From positions 135,696-153,310 of the forward strand of contig SSNU01000054.1 of the NCBI GenBank assembly GCA_012064415.1: a DNA stretch of 17,615 nucleotides. Reading direction: 5' to 3'. Positions 9,468-17,615 of this stretch are shown in pieces (position 1 is the first letter of the stretch; each line of letters starts with the position of its first letter). The stretch comes from Gyrodactylus bullatarudis (Eukaryota > Platyhelminthes > Monogenea > Gyrodactylidea > Gyrodactylidae). Position numbers and translations under genes: made by a program. The notes beneath the pieces are model-generated. The model made no database searches, had not been told where the DNA came from, and saw only the letters and a program-made list of their open reading frames with translations.

Positions 9468-11166
9468 CTATGGCTTCAGCAAATCCTTATGAATAAAACT
9501 AAATAATCTCTGAGTTTTAAATACAATTTTCAATTGTATGTTATTATAATGTTGATCGATGAGATTATTAAGTCTTCTTCTTATATCATTAATGAACCCA
9601 TCACCTTTGAAGTTGAGCTTCATAAAAATAGTTGTTTTCTCCAATTCATCTGTTTCGACAAGCTCATTTCTATCCATAGATACATTCATGAATTTGTCAA
9701 CAAATTTACCGGGATAACCATTTTCCTTCAGACTTAACTTCACGTTCTCTATTTCGTTAGACCATTCCTCAGGGCTTGCTATCTTTCTTATCCTCTTACT
9801 TAGACCAATTACTAAGCCAACTTTATGAGAGATAGGACTGAAACTGGCATAATGTAGATACTTCCCGGTGTCAGTCTTCTTCTTATAAATATTTCTCAGA
9901 ATTGATCCATCTTCTCTTCTAGTCAATTTGACATCTAAGAAACTCAAGATACCATTAGATTCTCTTTCCATAGTAAAAACTATATTCGGATGAAACGAAT
10001 TCATCTTGGAGAAAAAATCATCTACTGATACGTTAGGTTTCATTAAAATAAAAGTGTCATCAACATATCTGATGTAAACATCAGTGTAAGAATTGATTGT
10101 TTCAGACATTTTATTTAATTCTAACCAACCTAGAAAGATGTCTGCTAAAAGAGGACTAAGAGGTGAACCCATAGCTATCCCATCTTTCTGGATGAATACT
10201 TTGTTTTAAACGATAATGGAACGTTTGTACAACAGATCCTAATGAGATCAGTGATTTCATTACTTTGCATTTCAAAACCTTCGTGTTCATCAATGAAAGA
10301 TTTAATAACAGATAATTTCTCCTCAGTAGGTATACTAGGAAATAAAGAGCTTACATCTAATGAAATCATTTCATTTAAACCAATATTTAAATCCTTAATT
10401 CTATCCACAAAAGCGAATGTATCTTTGACAACATATTTAGCATGATATGTATGTATTGGTTTTAATACATCAATTAACCACTTCGCTAAACTATGTTGTG
10501 GACATGACGACATATCCAAGATCGGCCTTACTGTAAACACCTCTGGAACTACATTTTCAACTATTTTATGTGTCTTTGGATGTAAATACGACCTAGACAT
10601 CCTGGTATGTTTTTTAGCTATAAAACCTCTAGTTTGATCAGAAATGATTTTCTTATCAAATAGTCCTTTTGCTATTTTGTACATATTACGCTCCATAGAT
10701 TCTATTACCTTGTAATATGACGATCTATCCTGACCCGTTTTTATGAATTTACTTTCGTCTGAAAGGAAATCTAACCCTGCCTTATAATAATCTTGCTTAT
10801 ACATTAAAACTATCCCTTTACCGTTGTCAGGTTTAGTGAGAAAAACGTTTTCATTAGATTTAAGTTCTTTTAATGCTTCGAAATGTTTTTTGGTAAGTAA
10901 ACTAGATCTTTTCTATCAAAACTTCTGTAAATAGATAAAAGATCAAGTTTAAACTTCTCTGTGTTGGAATCATCTTTGTGGTTCTTCGTAAGACCTAGTT
11001 CATACATCAAACGTTCAAACGCTGCCTTGTCTTCAATTTCATTTTTACGTTTTGGGATACAAAAATTGGGACCAAGAAAAAGGATTTCTTTTTGCTCCTT
11101 AGATAAAACGATATCAGTGAAGTTGAAGATCCCTTTTTCATGAAAACGAATACTCTTTCCAAATTC
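9186..11166 (-). pseudogene. Penelope-like element, copy B: RT plus GIY-YIG endonuclease, lightly broken
   Basis: The most complete PLE here. Minus-strand order: N-terminal block EKGIFNFTD, LSKEQKEILFLGPNFCIPKR (about 11110-11040), KHFEALKELK and TKPDNGKGIVLM (10890-10805), HPKTHKI and LDMSSCPQHSLAKWL (10590-10480), motif A SLDVSSLFPSIP (about 10370-10330), GIAMGSPLSPLLADIFL (about 10180-10130), motif C YIRYVDDTF (about 10090-10050), then thumb blocks to 9471. Penelope RTs prime on cut DNA and copy their own RNA. Three lesions are visible: frameshifts near 10905 and near 10206 (one base missing in an A run), and a TAG at 9468-9470 before the endonuclease. All catalytic RT residues are otherwise present, so decay is recent. 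Upstream of 11166 the frame meets TAA. Confidence 0.9.
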
Positions 11167-11442
11167 TTAAAATTTGATCGACAAGCATCAACCTTTAAAC
11201 AAGGAAATTCAAAAAAATTTTCGTACAGTGTAAATGGGAAAGTGAATCTAAGAATTGATTTCAATTCCTGAGAAAATCTGGTTTAGAATTTTACGAAAAT
11301 GGACAATTAAAAGAATGATCTTTGCGTAAAAACGAATCCCATATCGTGAAGCTAGCAATAGGAAATATTCACATTTGCTCTCAAATGAATATCTTAGCAA
11401 TAAAAGGAAAGATCGTCAACGCTTATTCTATTACTCATTTAA
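11167..11442. other. Region upstream of PLE copy B, no clear coding
   Basis: On the minus strand this would hold the PLE 5' end, but the frame is closed by TAA at 11167-11169 and I see no coiled-coil leader like that of the copy at 17295. On the plus strand, from about 11380, weak resemblance to the exon at 12532 may begin (SNEYLSNKRKDRQRL), out of frame with the clearer copy further on. Confidence 0.35.
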
Positions 11443-11546
11443 ATTATTTCAAATTTAATTTTAACCGCATATTATCGTAGAGAATCTAAGAGAAATGGCC
11501 AAATGCAGTTCAACGCTAGAGCAACTTTAATGAGTTCATATGGCAG
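11443..11546 (+). pseudogene. Decayed duplicate of the first visible exon of the cullin-like gene
   Basis: Open after a TAA at 11440-11442, this segment reads LILTAYYRRESKRNGQ...LMSSYG and ends at a GTATAT donor-like site at 11547. The exon at 12532-12711 reads YLLTEFYHRDSKRNSQ...LMNSYG and also ends at a donor site. The match continues into the following intron (GTGAGT in both, with a pyrimidine stretch). So an exon and its flank were duplicated about 1.17 kb apart and this copy decayed: it has an upstream stop, and no copies of the later exons are visible. It could alternatively be an alternative exon, but the stop argues against this. Confidence 0.55.
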
Positions 11547-11859
11547 GTATATGTGAGTTGGAAAATATCTTTTTTCATATACAAATTCAGTAAGGTATTC
11601 GTTTTAAACTGAAGCCCAGTAAAAGCAAAATGATGTCACAGAATTCAGAAATAAGACCCTTATTTTCAGTACTACTCATCAGTAGGGGTTGAATAATTAT
11701 TCGAATGTATCATTTTCAGCTATGTTTTTTCAAGATTTAATAAGTAATTATGAATTAATAAAGGTTTGTTATAGAAATAGCGCTTTATTTCGTGGCATAA
11801 ACAATAGCTTTTGCATGCCAAAATTCATGTCACACAATATGTTATTCAAATCGTAATCT

Positions 11860-12130
11860 GTCTTCAATGGTTCTTCCAAATGATACTGACCTGGAGAAAA
11901 TTCTAGAAGACCTGATCAAAATGCATCAGAACCTATGTTTCACGCATGAAGTAGAAACTGAAAACCCTATTTACTTTTACGAATTTACAATAACGAAAGA
12001 AGATGATTTCGCCTCTACTAAAGTTTCTGTAAAAGCATTCTTACGACACAATTCCTCACATACCTGAACTTCAGTCCTTTTGAATAGAAAAAAGGTTTGT
12101 TAATTGAGCTGTTAAGTTTTAGGAGAAAAT
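11860..12130 (+). pseudogene. Penelope-like RT fragment, copy D, from a divergent family
   Basis: The frame 11867-12067 reads VLPNDTDLEKILEDL, then CFTHEVETENPIYFYEF and TITKEDD. This matches the PLE region after the YVDD box, where other copies show an x-FTxExExN-x-x-xFLD pattern followed by LxVTR. In the adjacent frame TYLNFSPF and KKGLLIELLSFRRK continue the PLE order (YLN followed by a basic KKG-x-hydrophobic block) to about 12130, with one stop inside. Only this block survives; no YVDD lies upstream. It clearly differs from copies A, B and C, so it represents another family. Confidence 0.6.
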
Positions 12131-12531
12131 AAGTTTCAGGGTGGGAGATTTTAAATAAAAACATATATTTGTTTCTTTATGGAATTGATATACAACTTGT
12201 AGTTAATGAGACTATAGAATACTGCTTTAGAATTCACACGAAGCAATTCTATTTTAAGCCTAAAGGTTTTTGGGCGTAAATTTATGGATATTTTAGTGAT
12301 GATTGAAGTTTTATTTGAATTTAAGCTATTTTTTATGTACTGCTATGAATGGATTTTTCTTAAAAAAGTTTTCAAAACATACTACAATGATTCAGCATAA
12401 AATTGTTTATCAGAAATTATGCAAGGTTGTGTTGGACTGAGTAATTAATTTGACAAAATATGAGATAATTAAGGTATATCATTTTTTTTCGTATTCCCCT
12501 ATGAATAAAGCTTGAATAAATTTTCTTTAAG
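12131..12531. other. Gap before the cullin-like gene, first exon(s) not identified
   Basis: The exon at 12532 enters in mid-codon, so at least one more coding exon should lie upstream. I looked here for an ATG-bearing exon ending in the right phase at a GT donor and found none convincing. A 38-codon ORF from 12283 is the longest candidate but has no fitting donor. The missing exon may be short, further upstream, or lost. Confidence 0.35.
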
Positions 12532-14667
12532 TGATCAAAGAGGTACCCTCAGAAGATTCAGGAGTGATGAAACTATCTTTCACAAGAAAGAAAGTAAAAG
12601 GTTAGTTTGGATCTACCTATTAACTGAATTTTATCATAGAGACTCAAAAAGAAATAGCCAAACGCTGAACAATACAAAATTAGATTTAATGAACTCATAT
12701 GGCATGCCAACGTGAGTGTGTAAAAATTGTTTTTCAGATACTAATTCTATAGTGTCATAACTGTAAGTAAGATCATTAAGAATACTATTTTGTTTTTTTG
12801 ATAAAATCTTCCTAAACTGCTATGATAGAAATTTTTATTAGAAAATAGTTGGGAAACTCTTGACCAACATATTATACTTAGGTTATGCATTCAATTTTTT
12901 AACGGTTTTTTAAAATAATATTTCATGAATTCAGTTCATCATTTTAAATTAATCAACTGATTTTAAAGGGAATTGAAGTTGTGAAAGATATTATCCGTTC
13001 GACGTTAGTCGGCTACTCAAGATATTTTGAGTCCGATTACATGGAATTTATCCAGTAAGCATTATCAATGTCAAATTTAACATGATTTAAATATGATCTC
13101 TACATTTATTAAAATTGATTTATATTAAAGTTCACCATTAATGCATTTTAACGACTTGTAAAATGTTACTATAACTCTAATGCGAACTTTTTATCTTATG
13201 TTTCATAATCATTTATAAGAAATGATTAGACTTATAAATGCTAGCCTTAGAATGGATTCAAGTCTATAATTCTTATGATTCATCTTGAATTCACTTTGAT
13301 TCCCTTGAAGTTGTTGTTTATAGGTTACTAATGATCAATTGAAAATGCTTGAATATAACTAATCATAAGTACCACAGCACTTTTCACTTCAATCATTTTC
13401 TGGTTTGTTTTTTTCACTCAAAAATGAAAGATGAAAATGATAAACAAAATATTGATTACATAGGAATTTAGAATCAAAATGGGATGAATACGACGAGGAA
13501 TCATTTATTGTAAGATTTTATACTCGATTTAGGAAAAAAAGGAATTGAAAATTCGATTCGATAATATAAGAAGTGGTATGGATGAATCGATACTGGAAAC
13601 TCTCATGGATGCATACGAAGTTTTCCAAAGCATTCATGATAGAGATAGTCACGTTGATTTTGGAAAATATATTGCAATTTTTAAAATAAGAGTGAGCGAA
13701 TATCGATAGACTTGGAGTTTAACAAAAATTAATTTAATTTAATATTAAATTTAATCAAGGAATGATAGTATCTACTCTAAGAATCTTATCAACATCAGGA
13801 ATCAACGCTTTATTCTGTTTAACATGATTTCATGTGTATAGCCTCTAGTTTTGATTAATTATTATTTTATTTTTAGGAGAATACTGCAGAGCATTACTTG
13901 TCAAGTCAATTAGAAAACCATAAATTTTCCTTCGAATGTATCGATTACAAGAACATTGAAACTTCAGATAGAACTAATATTGAACTAATTATTGAAAAGT
14001 AGTTTCCATTTCTAATTGTTACTGAAGCTACAAAAAATTGAGTTATAATGATTTATTCTTCGAGACTATTCCAAAACCAAAGACATATTTCATGGTCGAT
14101 ATCTTGAAGTTCTATTCAGATAAGAGAATCGATAATATTAGAGCATATGATCGAATCCCAATTGCATTAACAGTTATGATAAAAATGATGATGATGAACG
14201 CCAAAAGATTCATTCAAAGAAATTATAACATACTTAAGAGGGTTGATGCTACAATCGAATATTTGAACCAGGCCATTCGCATAATTAGCAATAGCATATC
14301 AAAGGAATTTTCAAATTCATTAACCGATGAGAAAAACAATTTAGATAAACTAATTTCTGAAATTGATAACATAATCTTGGAAGAAGATAAAGAAGCATTT
14401 AAATCAGCTAGATCAATGTTGAATCTTGAAAATTATTCAGAAATAGAAGAAATTAATTTCAAAACATTCAAGGATTTAACAGAACATGAAATTTATGAAA
14501 AAAAATGGAACCTGATAATTGAAATTAAATCTCCATTAATACTCAGATACTCTCTTAACTCCACTAAAGATCTTGAAAATTTTATTAAGGATATTTTTTC
14601 AGCCAGGCAAATCGCGTTCATTTTAGAATATCGCAGGTATGTTGAATATAAAATCAAATATGAATAA
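12532..14667 (+). CDS. Divergent protein weakly resembling cullin N-terminal repeats, seven-exon model, 5' incomplete
   Basis: Exon model: 12532-12711, 12753-12762, 12969-13054, 13464-13509, 13533-13691, 13877-13998, 14028-14667. All junctions are GT-AG and the frame is continuous for about 413 residues to TGA-free TAA at the end. The 10-nt exon is the weakest link. The protein is helical and charged. By eye several blocks follow cullin repeat order: GIEVVKDIIRS..., LESKWDEYDEESFI (compare W-x-x-Y in cullins), DESILETLMDAYEVF, a FKIRENTAEHYLSSQLE block (compare the cullin T-x-x-Y-Y block), and LIIENYKK...DILKFYSDKRIDNI (compare LI-x-x-H...MY-x-L-x-S-R-I). Cullins scaffold ubiquitin ligases. 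No C-terminal cullin homology domain or neddylation site is seen, so a ligase role is not shown. An unrelated helical protein is possible. I am confident in the exon structure, not in the family. Confidence 0.55.
12712..12752 (+). other. 41-nt intron with a strong branch site
   Basis: Begins GTGAGT, contains ATACTAATTC (close to the consensus TACTAAC branch site) and ends CTATAG. A CAG at 12734-12737 offers a 26-nt alternative, but that choice leads to an early stop. The 41-nt choice yields the 10-nt exon that keeps the frame. Confidence 0.45.
13510..13532 (+). other. Ultra-short 23-nt intron
   Basis: It runs from GTAAGA to ATTTAG. Without splicing the frame closes 40 bases later at a TGA; with it, EESFI joins EKKELKIRF in phase 0 and the next 159-nt exon is fully open. 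Twenty-three bases is near the lower limit known for spliceosomal introns. Confidence 0.65.
13999..14027 (+). other. Ultra-short 29-nt intron
   Basis: It starts GTAGTTT, has TTCTAATTG as a branch-site candidate and ends TGAAG. Both the TAG after 13998 and the TGA before 14028 close the frame unless this segment is removed. Splicing makes AA+C, Asn, and joins NIELIIE to NYKKLSYND. Confidence 0.65.
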
Positions 14668-15086
14668 ATAGATTTCTCTATAAAGATATCTATCATAATA
14701 GATACCGAAATGACGTCTGAATGTTGTATTGAATAACAGAGAAAAAGTGATAAAGTTTAATTCTTTCTTCCTCTGTATGAGAAATATACAAAACGAACTC
14801 TAAAAATTATGATTAGCATAAAAATACAAATCTGTATATCTGATAGTAAATTTATTCATCTACAATTCGATAACAACCGAGTAATAGCTAAACTTAAAAG
14901 GTAAACTTTCTTATGTTGACCACTATACACCAGAGAAAAGCAAATTTGTTAACATCCAGATGAAAATCTAAATTTTTGTCCGTTTGAATGCAATTTCGAA
15001 TAGAAATAGGTTCGTAAGGTATTTTTAATAAGCACGGCATATCCTAGTAAAAATTCCGATTAATTTGGGATATGTTGAAGATGTTT
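14668..15086. other. Intergenic, nothing recognised
   Basis: AT-rich sequence after the cullin-like gene, presumably its 3' untranslated region at first. No ORF, repeat or RNA signature found up to the palindrome. Confidence 0.45.
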
Positions 15087-15457
15087 GAGAGTTGTGTGAA
15101 TGTGGAAGTACACGTTGCTTACATACCATTTCTACCCCAAAACTCATGAATAATAGACCAATAGAAATTGAGCCTTTGTCGGCCAATCAGAATCTAACAA
15201 TATTCCTCCTACAAAATTTCTACGGTTCCAAATATATTTTGCTACTGGAATCTCAAACTTTTCAACAGGTTGATGAAATTTTGTATATGATCTTAATCTT
15301 TTGTTCTGAATCATTTCCACTTCGAATTTTCTCCCTATCATATCAGAAAGAGGCTGTAGCAAAAATAGCTTAAGCAATGGTCAGTCATACTTTAACTTAG
15401 TTTCTTTCAGCATAAAATTTTGAGAAAACTTCGATTCGGAAATATATGGCTAAAATT
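15087..15457 (+). repeat. Left arm of the palindrome
   Basis: Starts GAGAGTTGTGTGAATG. It differs from the right arm at two positions: one in the CTAACAATATTCC stretch (right-arm equivalent CTAGCAATATTCC) and one in ATATCAGAAAGAGG (equivalent ATATCAGGAAGAGG). Each falls in one of the two ORF readings as an amino-acid change, so no protein-level constraint is evident. Confidence 0.9.
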
Positions 15458-15994
15458 TTTTGTTTATTCCATGTATAAGCTCCCCCATCCTTCATGACGG
15501 TATATTGGGAGCATTATTGTGTTAATTAAAACCTCGATATCTTCCTTAGAGAGAATCGTAGAAGAAATATGAAAACAGATTTAGAATCAGCATGAAATTT
15601 CTGATAAGCAAATACTAAATTTAATCCTATTCAACAAATTGATAGCAAATTTATAAAAATTACTCACATTTTTGAGCTCTAAACCCGATTTTGTACTCAA
15701 ATCTAGATCATACTCAAATGAAATTATTCAGAAAGAAGAGTTAATTAGATACATTCTGGTGTATCATATGACACATATTTGTCTTTTATACTGTCACAAG
15801 AACACTGAGATTTAAAAAAACTCGGATCAAAATATCAGATCCAATTTTTGGTGAGATTCCCCAATCAATCCAAAAACGGTTTTCACCATTGAATTCAGCG
15901 CAATAAAATCTATAGGATATCAAAAAATTAGAAAAATACAAATTTTTTGTTAAACAGTGAAATCATTCAAAATCCGAGACCGATTCAAAAATCG

Positions 15995-16365
15995 AATTTT
16001 AGCCATATATTTCCGAATCGAAGTTTTCTCAAAATTTTATGCTGAAAGAAACTAAGTTAAAGTATGACTGACCATTGCTTAAGCTATTTTTGCTACAGCC
16101 TCTTCCTGATATGATAGGGAGAAAATTCGAAGTGGAAATGATTCAGAACAAAAGATTAAGATCATATACAAAATTTCATCAACCTGTTGAAAAGTTTGAG
16201 ATTCCAGTAGCAAAATATATTTGGAACCGTAGAAATTTTGTAGGAGGAATATTGCTAGATTCTGATTGGCCGACAAAGGCTCAATTTCTATTGGTCTATT
16301 ATTCATGAGTTTTGGGGTAGAAATGGTATGTAAGCAACGTGTACTTCCACATTCACACAACTCTC
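15995..16365 (-). repeat. Right arm of the palindrome
   Basis: Reverse complement of 15087-15457. On the plus strand it contains a possible acceptor (TTTTTGCTACAG, before CCTCTTCC) and a GTATGTAAG donor-like site near 16327, so a real exon may have been captured. However, the 77-codon frame hits a stop before that donor. Confidence 0.9.
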
Positions 16366-17294
16366 GTCACTTTACAGATCTTTACCTGTATAATAATTTT
16401 TTCAGGCGATTTCTTTTTAGATTCATTCCAATACACAATTGAAACTTTATAAAGTTGTAACCATTTACTGAGGTATAGGCTACTTAAATATTGATGAGTG
16501 CTTTCTGGGCATACCGAATATATTTTTTAGGGAAAATATTCAGTCATTATACGCAAGATAATTTAAAAAAATGGTTTTATCTCGACATGAAATGATTTTT
16601 ATTGCTAGGAGTTTGAAGAAGAAAAATAGGTTGGAAGAGCTTCTTCTCAAAGACTTAGATCAGGTTAATCTATCAAAATATCTTAAAAAAAAAGAACTTG
16701 CTACTGGAAAATTAAAAGATTTACTCAAGTCTTATTAGTAAGTTAACTTTTATACTCTGGTTTTATGTATTTATCAATGATAAATTATCATACATGTAAA
16801 AAATTACACTTATTTCAATATTATTCTCGTAATAGAAAGATTACTGTATTTCCGTCAGTTTCACCAGTTGTAGTGATTAAGCCATGAAAATTTTTGAAAT
16901 TTTGACCTTTAAGAACCTCTCAGACAAATTTCTAAACCTAAGCGAAAAAGACGCAGTTACTTATGGATGGATTTTTAAAACGAAAAATATGACGCGGCCT
17001 GGAAACAGGATTATCGAAAAAATAGACATCTCTCTCCCTCCTTGAGCTGAGATCTCTTAATCCGATGAAATAGCATAAAAATTTGCAATGTATAGTCAAT
17101 TACACACATCATGGGGGAAGATAATATTTTTCGTCAAACCAGATTTATATTTGATACCTCTCTGCTCGACCAATAATATTCGAGTATACCATCTTCCAAT
17201 AAAATCGAAGCAGGGATTTTCTCTTTCGTTTTTTCAGTCTCTACTCTCTTACTCTTGTATGATTACGACCTAGATAATATTATTGAATAATTAA
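16366..17294. other. Mostly noncoding stretch before PLE copy C
   Basis: AT-rich with one possible small gene at 16571-16738. The part near 17180-17290 may be the PLE 5' untranslated region; a pyrimidine tract ending in CAG near 17236 is a possible splice acceptor. Nothing else recognised. Confidence 0.4.
16571..16738 (+). CDS. Small lysine-rich ORF, possible first exon, function unknown
   Basis: 55 residues beginning MVLSRHEMIFIARS after an A-rich leader (AAAAAAATGG, a favourable G at +4). The body is basic and leucine-rich (KKKNRLEELLLKD, YLKKKELATGKLKDLLK) and should be helical. The stop codon overlaps a GTAAGT donor at 16738, so the frame could continue into a later exon, possibly that of PLE copy C about 560 bases on. 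I recognise no family; it could be chance. Confidence 0.25.
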   Translation: MVLSRHEMIFIARSLKKKNRLEELLLKDLDQVNLSKYLKKKELATGKLKDLLKSY

Positions 17295-17615
17295 CATAAT
17301 TTTCTGGAAAATAAATTGGAAAATAATCGACAGAAAATTGAGAGACTCGAAGCAAAACTTAGCAATGTAAGACAACATATAATTACGAACGAATCATTGG
17401 AAGCACATATTGACAGGTTTTTAAAAATACAAGGGGGGAAAGAAAGCGAAAAGAAGTTACAAAACTTAATGAGACAAATAGAAACAGAGAATGTCATTCA
17501 GGACAAAGGCTTTTTCAACTACGCCGGAATAGAACTCACAAGAATGCAAAAAGAAATACTCTCACTAGGTCCTAATTTCTGCGTCCCAAAGAAAACAAAA
17601 AACACAGAAGATAAA
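17295..17615 (+). CDS. Penelope-like element polyprotein, copy C, N-terminal part, runs off right edge
   Basis: The frame is open for 107 codons from a TAA at 17292-17294 to the window end. It has no early ATG; the first in-frame ATG is at 17469. The first part, ENKLENNRQKIERLEAKLS and onward, is a charged coiled coil. From about 17505 it matches the RT N-terminal block of copy B: KGFFNYAGI, then QKEILSLGPNFCVPKK (copy B: QKEILFLGPNFCIPKR), ending at the same EDK. It is intact as far as visible, on the strand opposite to copies A and B. The lack of an early ATG suggests a spliced 5' exon, internal initiation, or a truncated element. Confidence 0.8.

Larger units (their letters stand above)
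15087..16365. repeat. Large palindrome: 371-bp arms around a 537-bp spacer
   Basis: Left arm 15087-15457 and right arm 15995-16365 are reverse complements, with two single-base differences and no indels (coordinates sum to 31452 throughout). The spacer is 15458-15994 and has no ORF; a short GCTCCC/GGGAGC hairpin lies at 15480-15513. Each arm contains a 77-codon frame (plus strand at 16075-16308 in the right arm; mirror at 15144-15377 on minus in the left) reading IGRKFEVEMIQNKRLRSY...; I do not recognise it. A second frame of 93 codons runs antisense through each arm. No target-site duplication flanks the arms. It could be a foldback/MITE-like element, an inverted duplication of an exon, or a hairpin-RNA locus. 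Confidence 0.9.

Noticed and set aside
11656..11689. Hammerhead-ribozyme-like core on the minus strand (CTGATGA, then GAAA, with a complementary ACCCCTA/TAAGGGT pair)
   Set aside because: PLEs often carry hammerhead ribozymes, so this was tested by eye. The segment between CTGATGA and GAAA does not form a proper stem II, and the pairing arms do not match either permutation of the hammerhead fold.
15092..15373. 93-codon ORF antisense to the 77-codon frame in the palindrome arms
   Set aside because: Every frame in one arm is mirrored in the other, so presence twice is not evidence of coding. The cysteine-rich start and serine/leucine-rich body look like an antisense reading.
17088..17273. 61-codon ORF upstream of PLE copy C
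   Set aside because: No family resemblance; it lies in the presumed PLE 5' region, in a different frame.
1..17615. CRISPR array, tRNA genes or bacterial operon
   Set aside because: No regularly spaced short repeats, no tRNA T-loop signature (GGTTCGA-type), and spliced genes plus LINE/PLE elements show eukaryotic DNA.

Overview
The window looks like nuclear DNA of a small, AT-rich animal (an invertebrate). It carries a Ginger-type DNA transposon with a spliced gene, remnants of at least four Penelope-like retroelements (PLEs), two fragments of one LINE family, an intact LicD/fukutin-type membrane-anchored gene, and a multi-exon gene with GT-AG introns, some extremely short (23 and 29 nt). The species cannot be fixed from sequence. 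The tiny introns recall groups with compact introns such as dicyemids, but that is a guess.

Layout. 1-1084 (-): frameshifted LINE reverse transcriptase. 1085-2135 (-): PLE reverse transcriptase cut off at its 3' side by the LINE. 2319-3329 (-): intact single-exon LicD-family gene. 3330-5040: no convincing gene, one promoter-like patch. 5115-6253 (+): a second copy of the same LINE with its catalytic YADD changed to YADA. 6373-8722: apparently complete Ginger2-like transposon with 279-bp inverted repeats in which I see no mismatch, and a two-exon, 461-residue integrase-type transposase on the minus strand. 9186-11166 (-): a longer PLE with RT and a degenerate GIY-YIG endonuclease separated by an in-frame TAG. 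11443-11546: a decayed copy of an exon of the gene that follows. 11860-12130 (+): fragment of a different PLE. 12532-14667 (+): a seven-exon gene model, in frame throughout, weakly resembling cullin N-terminal repeats. 15087-16365: a large palindrome with 371-bp arms (two mismatches) around a 537-bp spacer. 17295-17615 (+): start of another PLE polyprotein running off the window.

Two host-type genes (LicD-like and cullin-like) therefore sit in a neighbourhood built mostly of retroelement debris, with one young-looking cut-and-paste element. The genes show no shared pathway and no operon-like arrangement.
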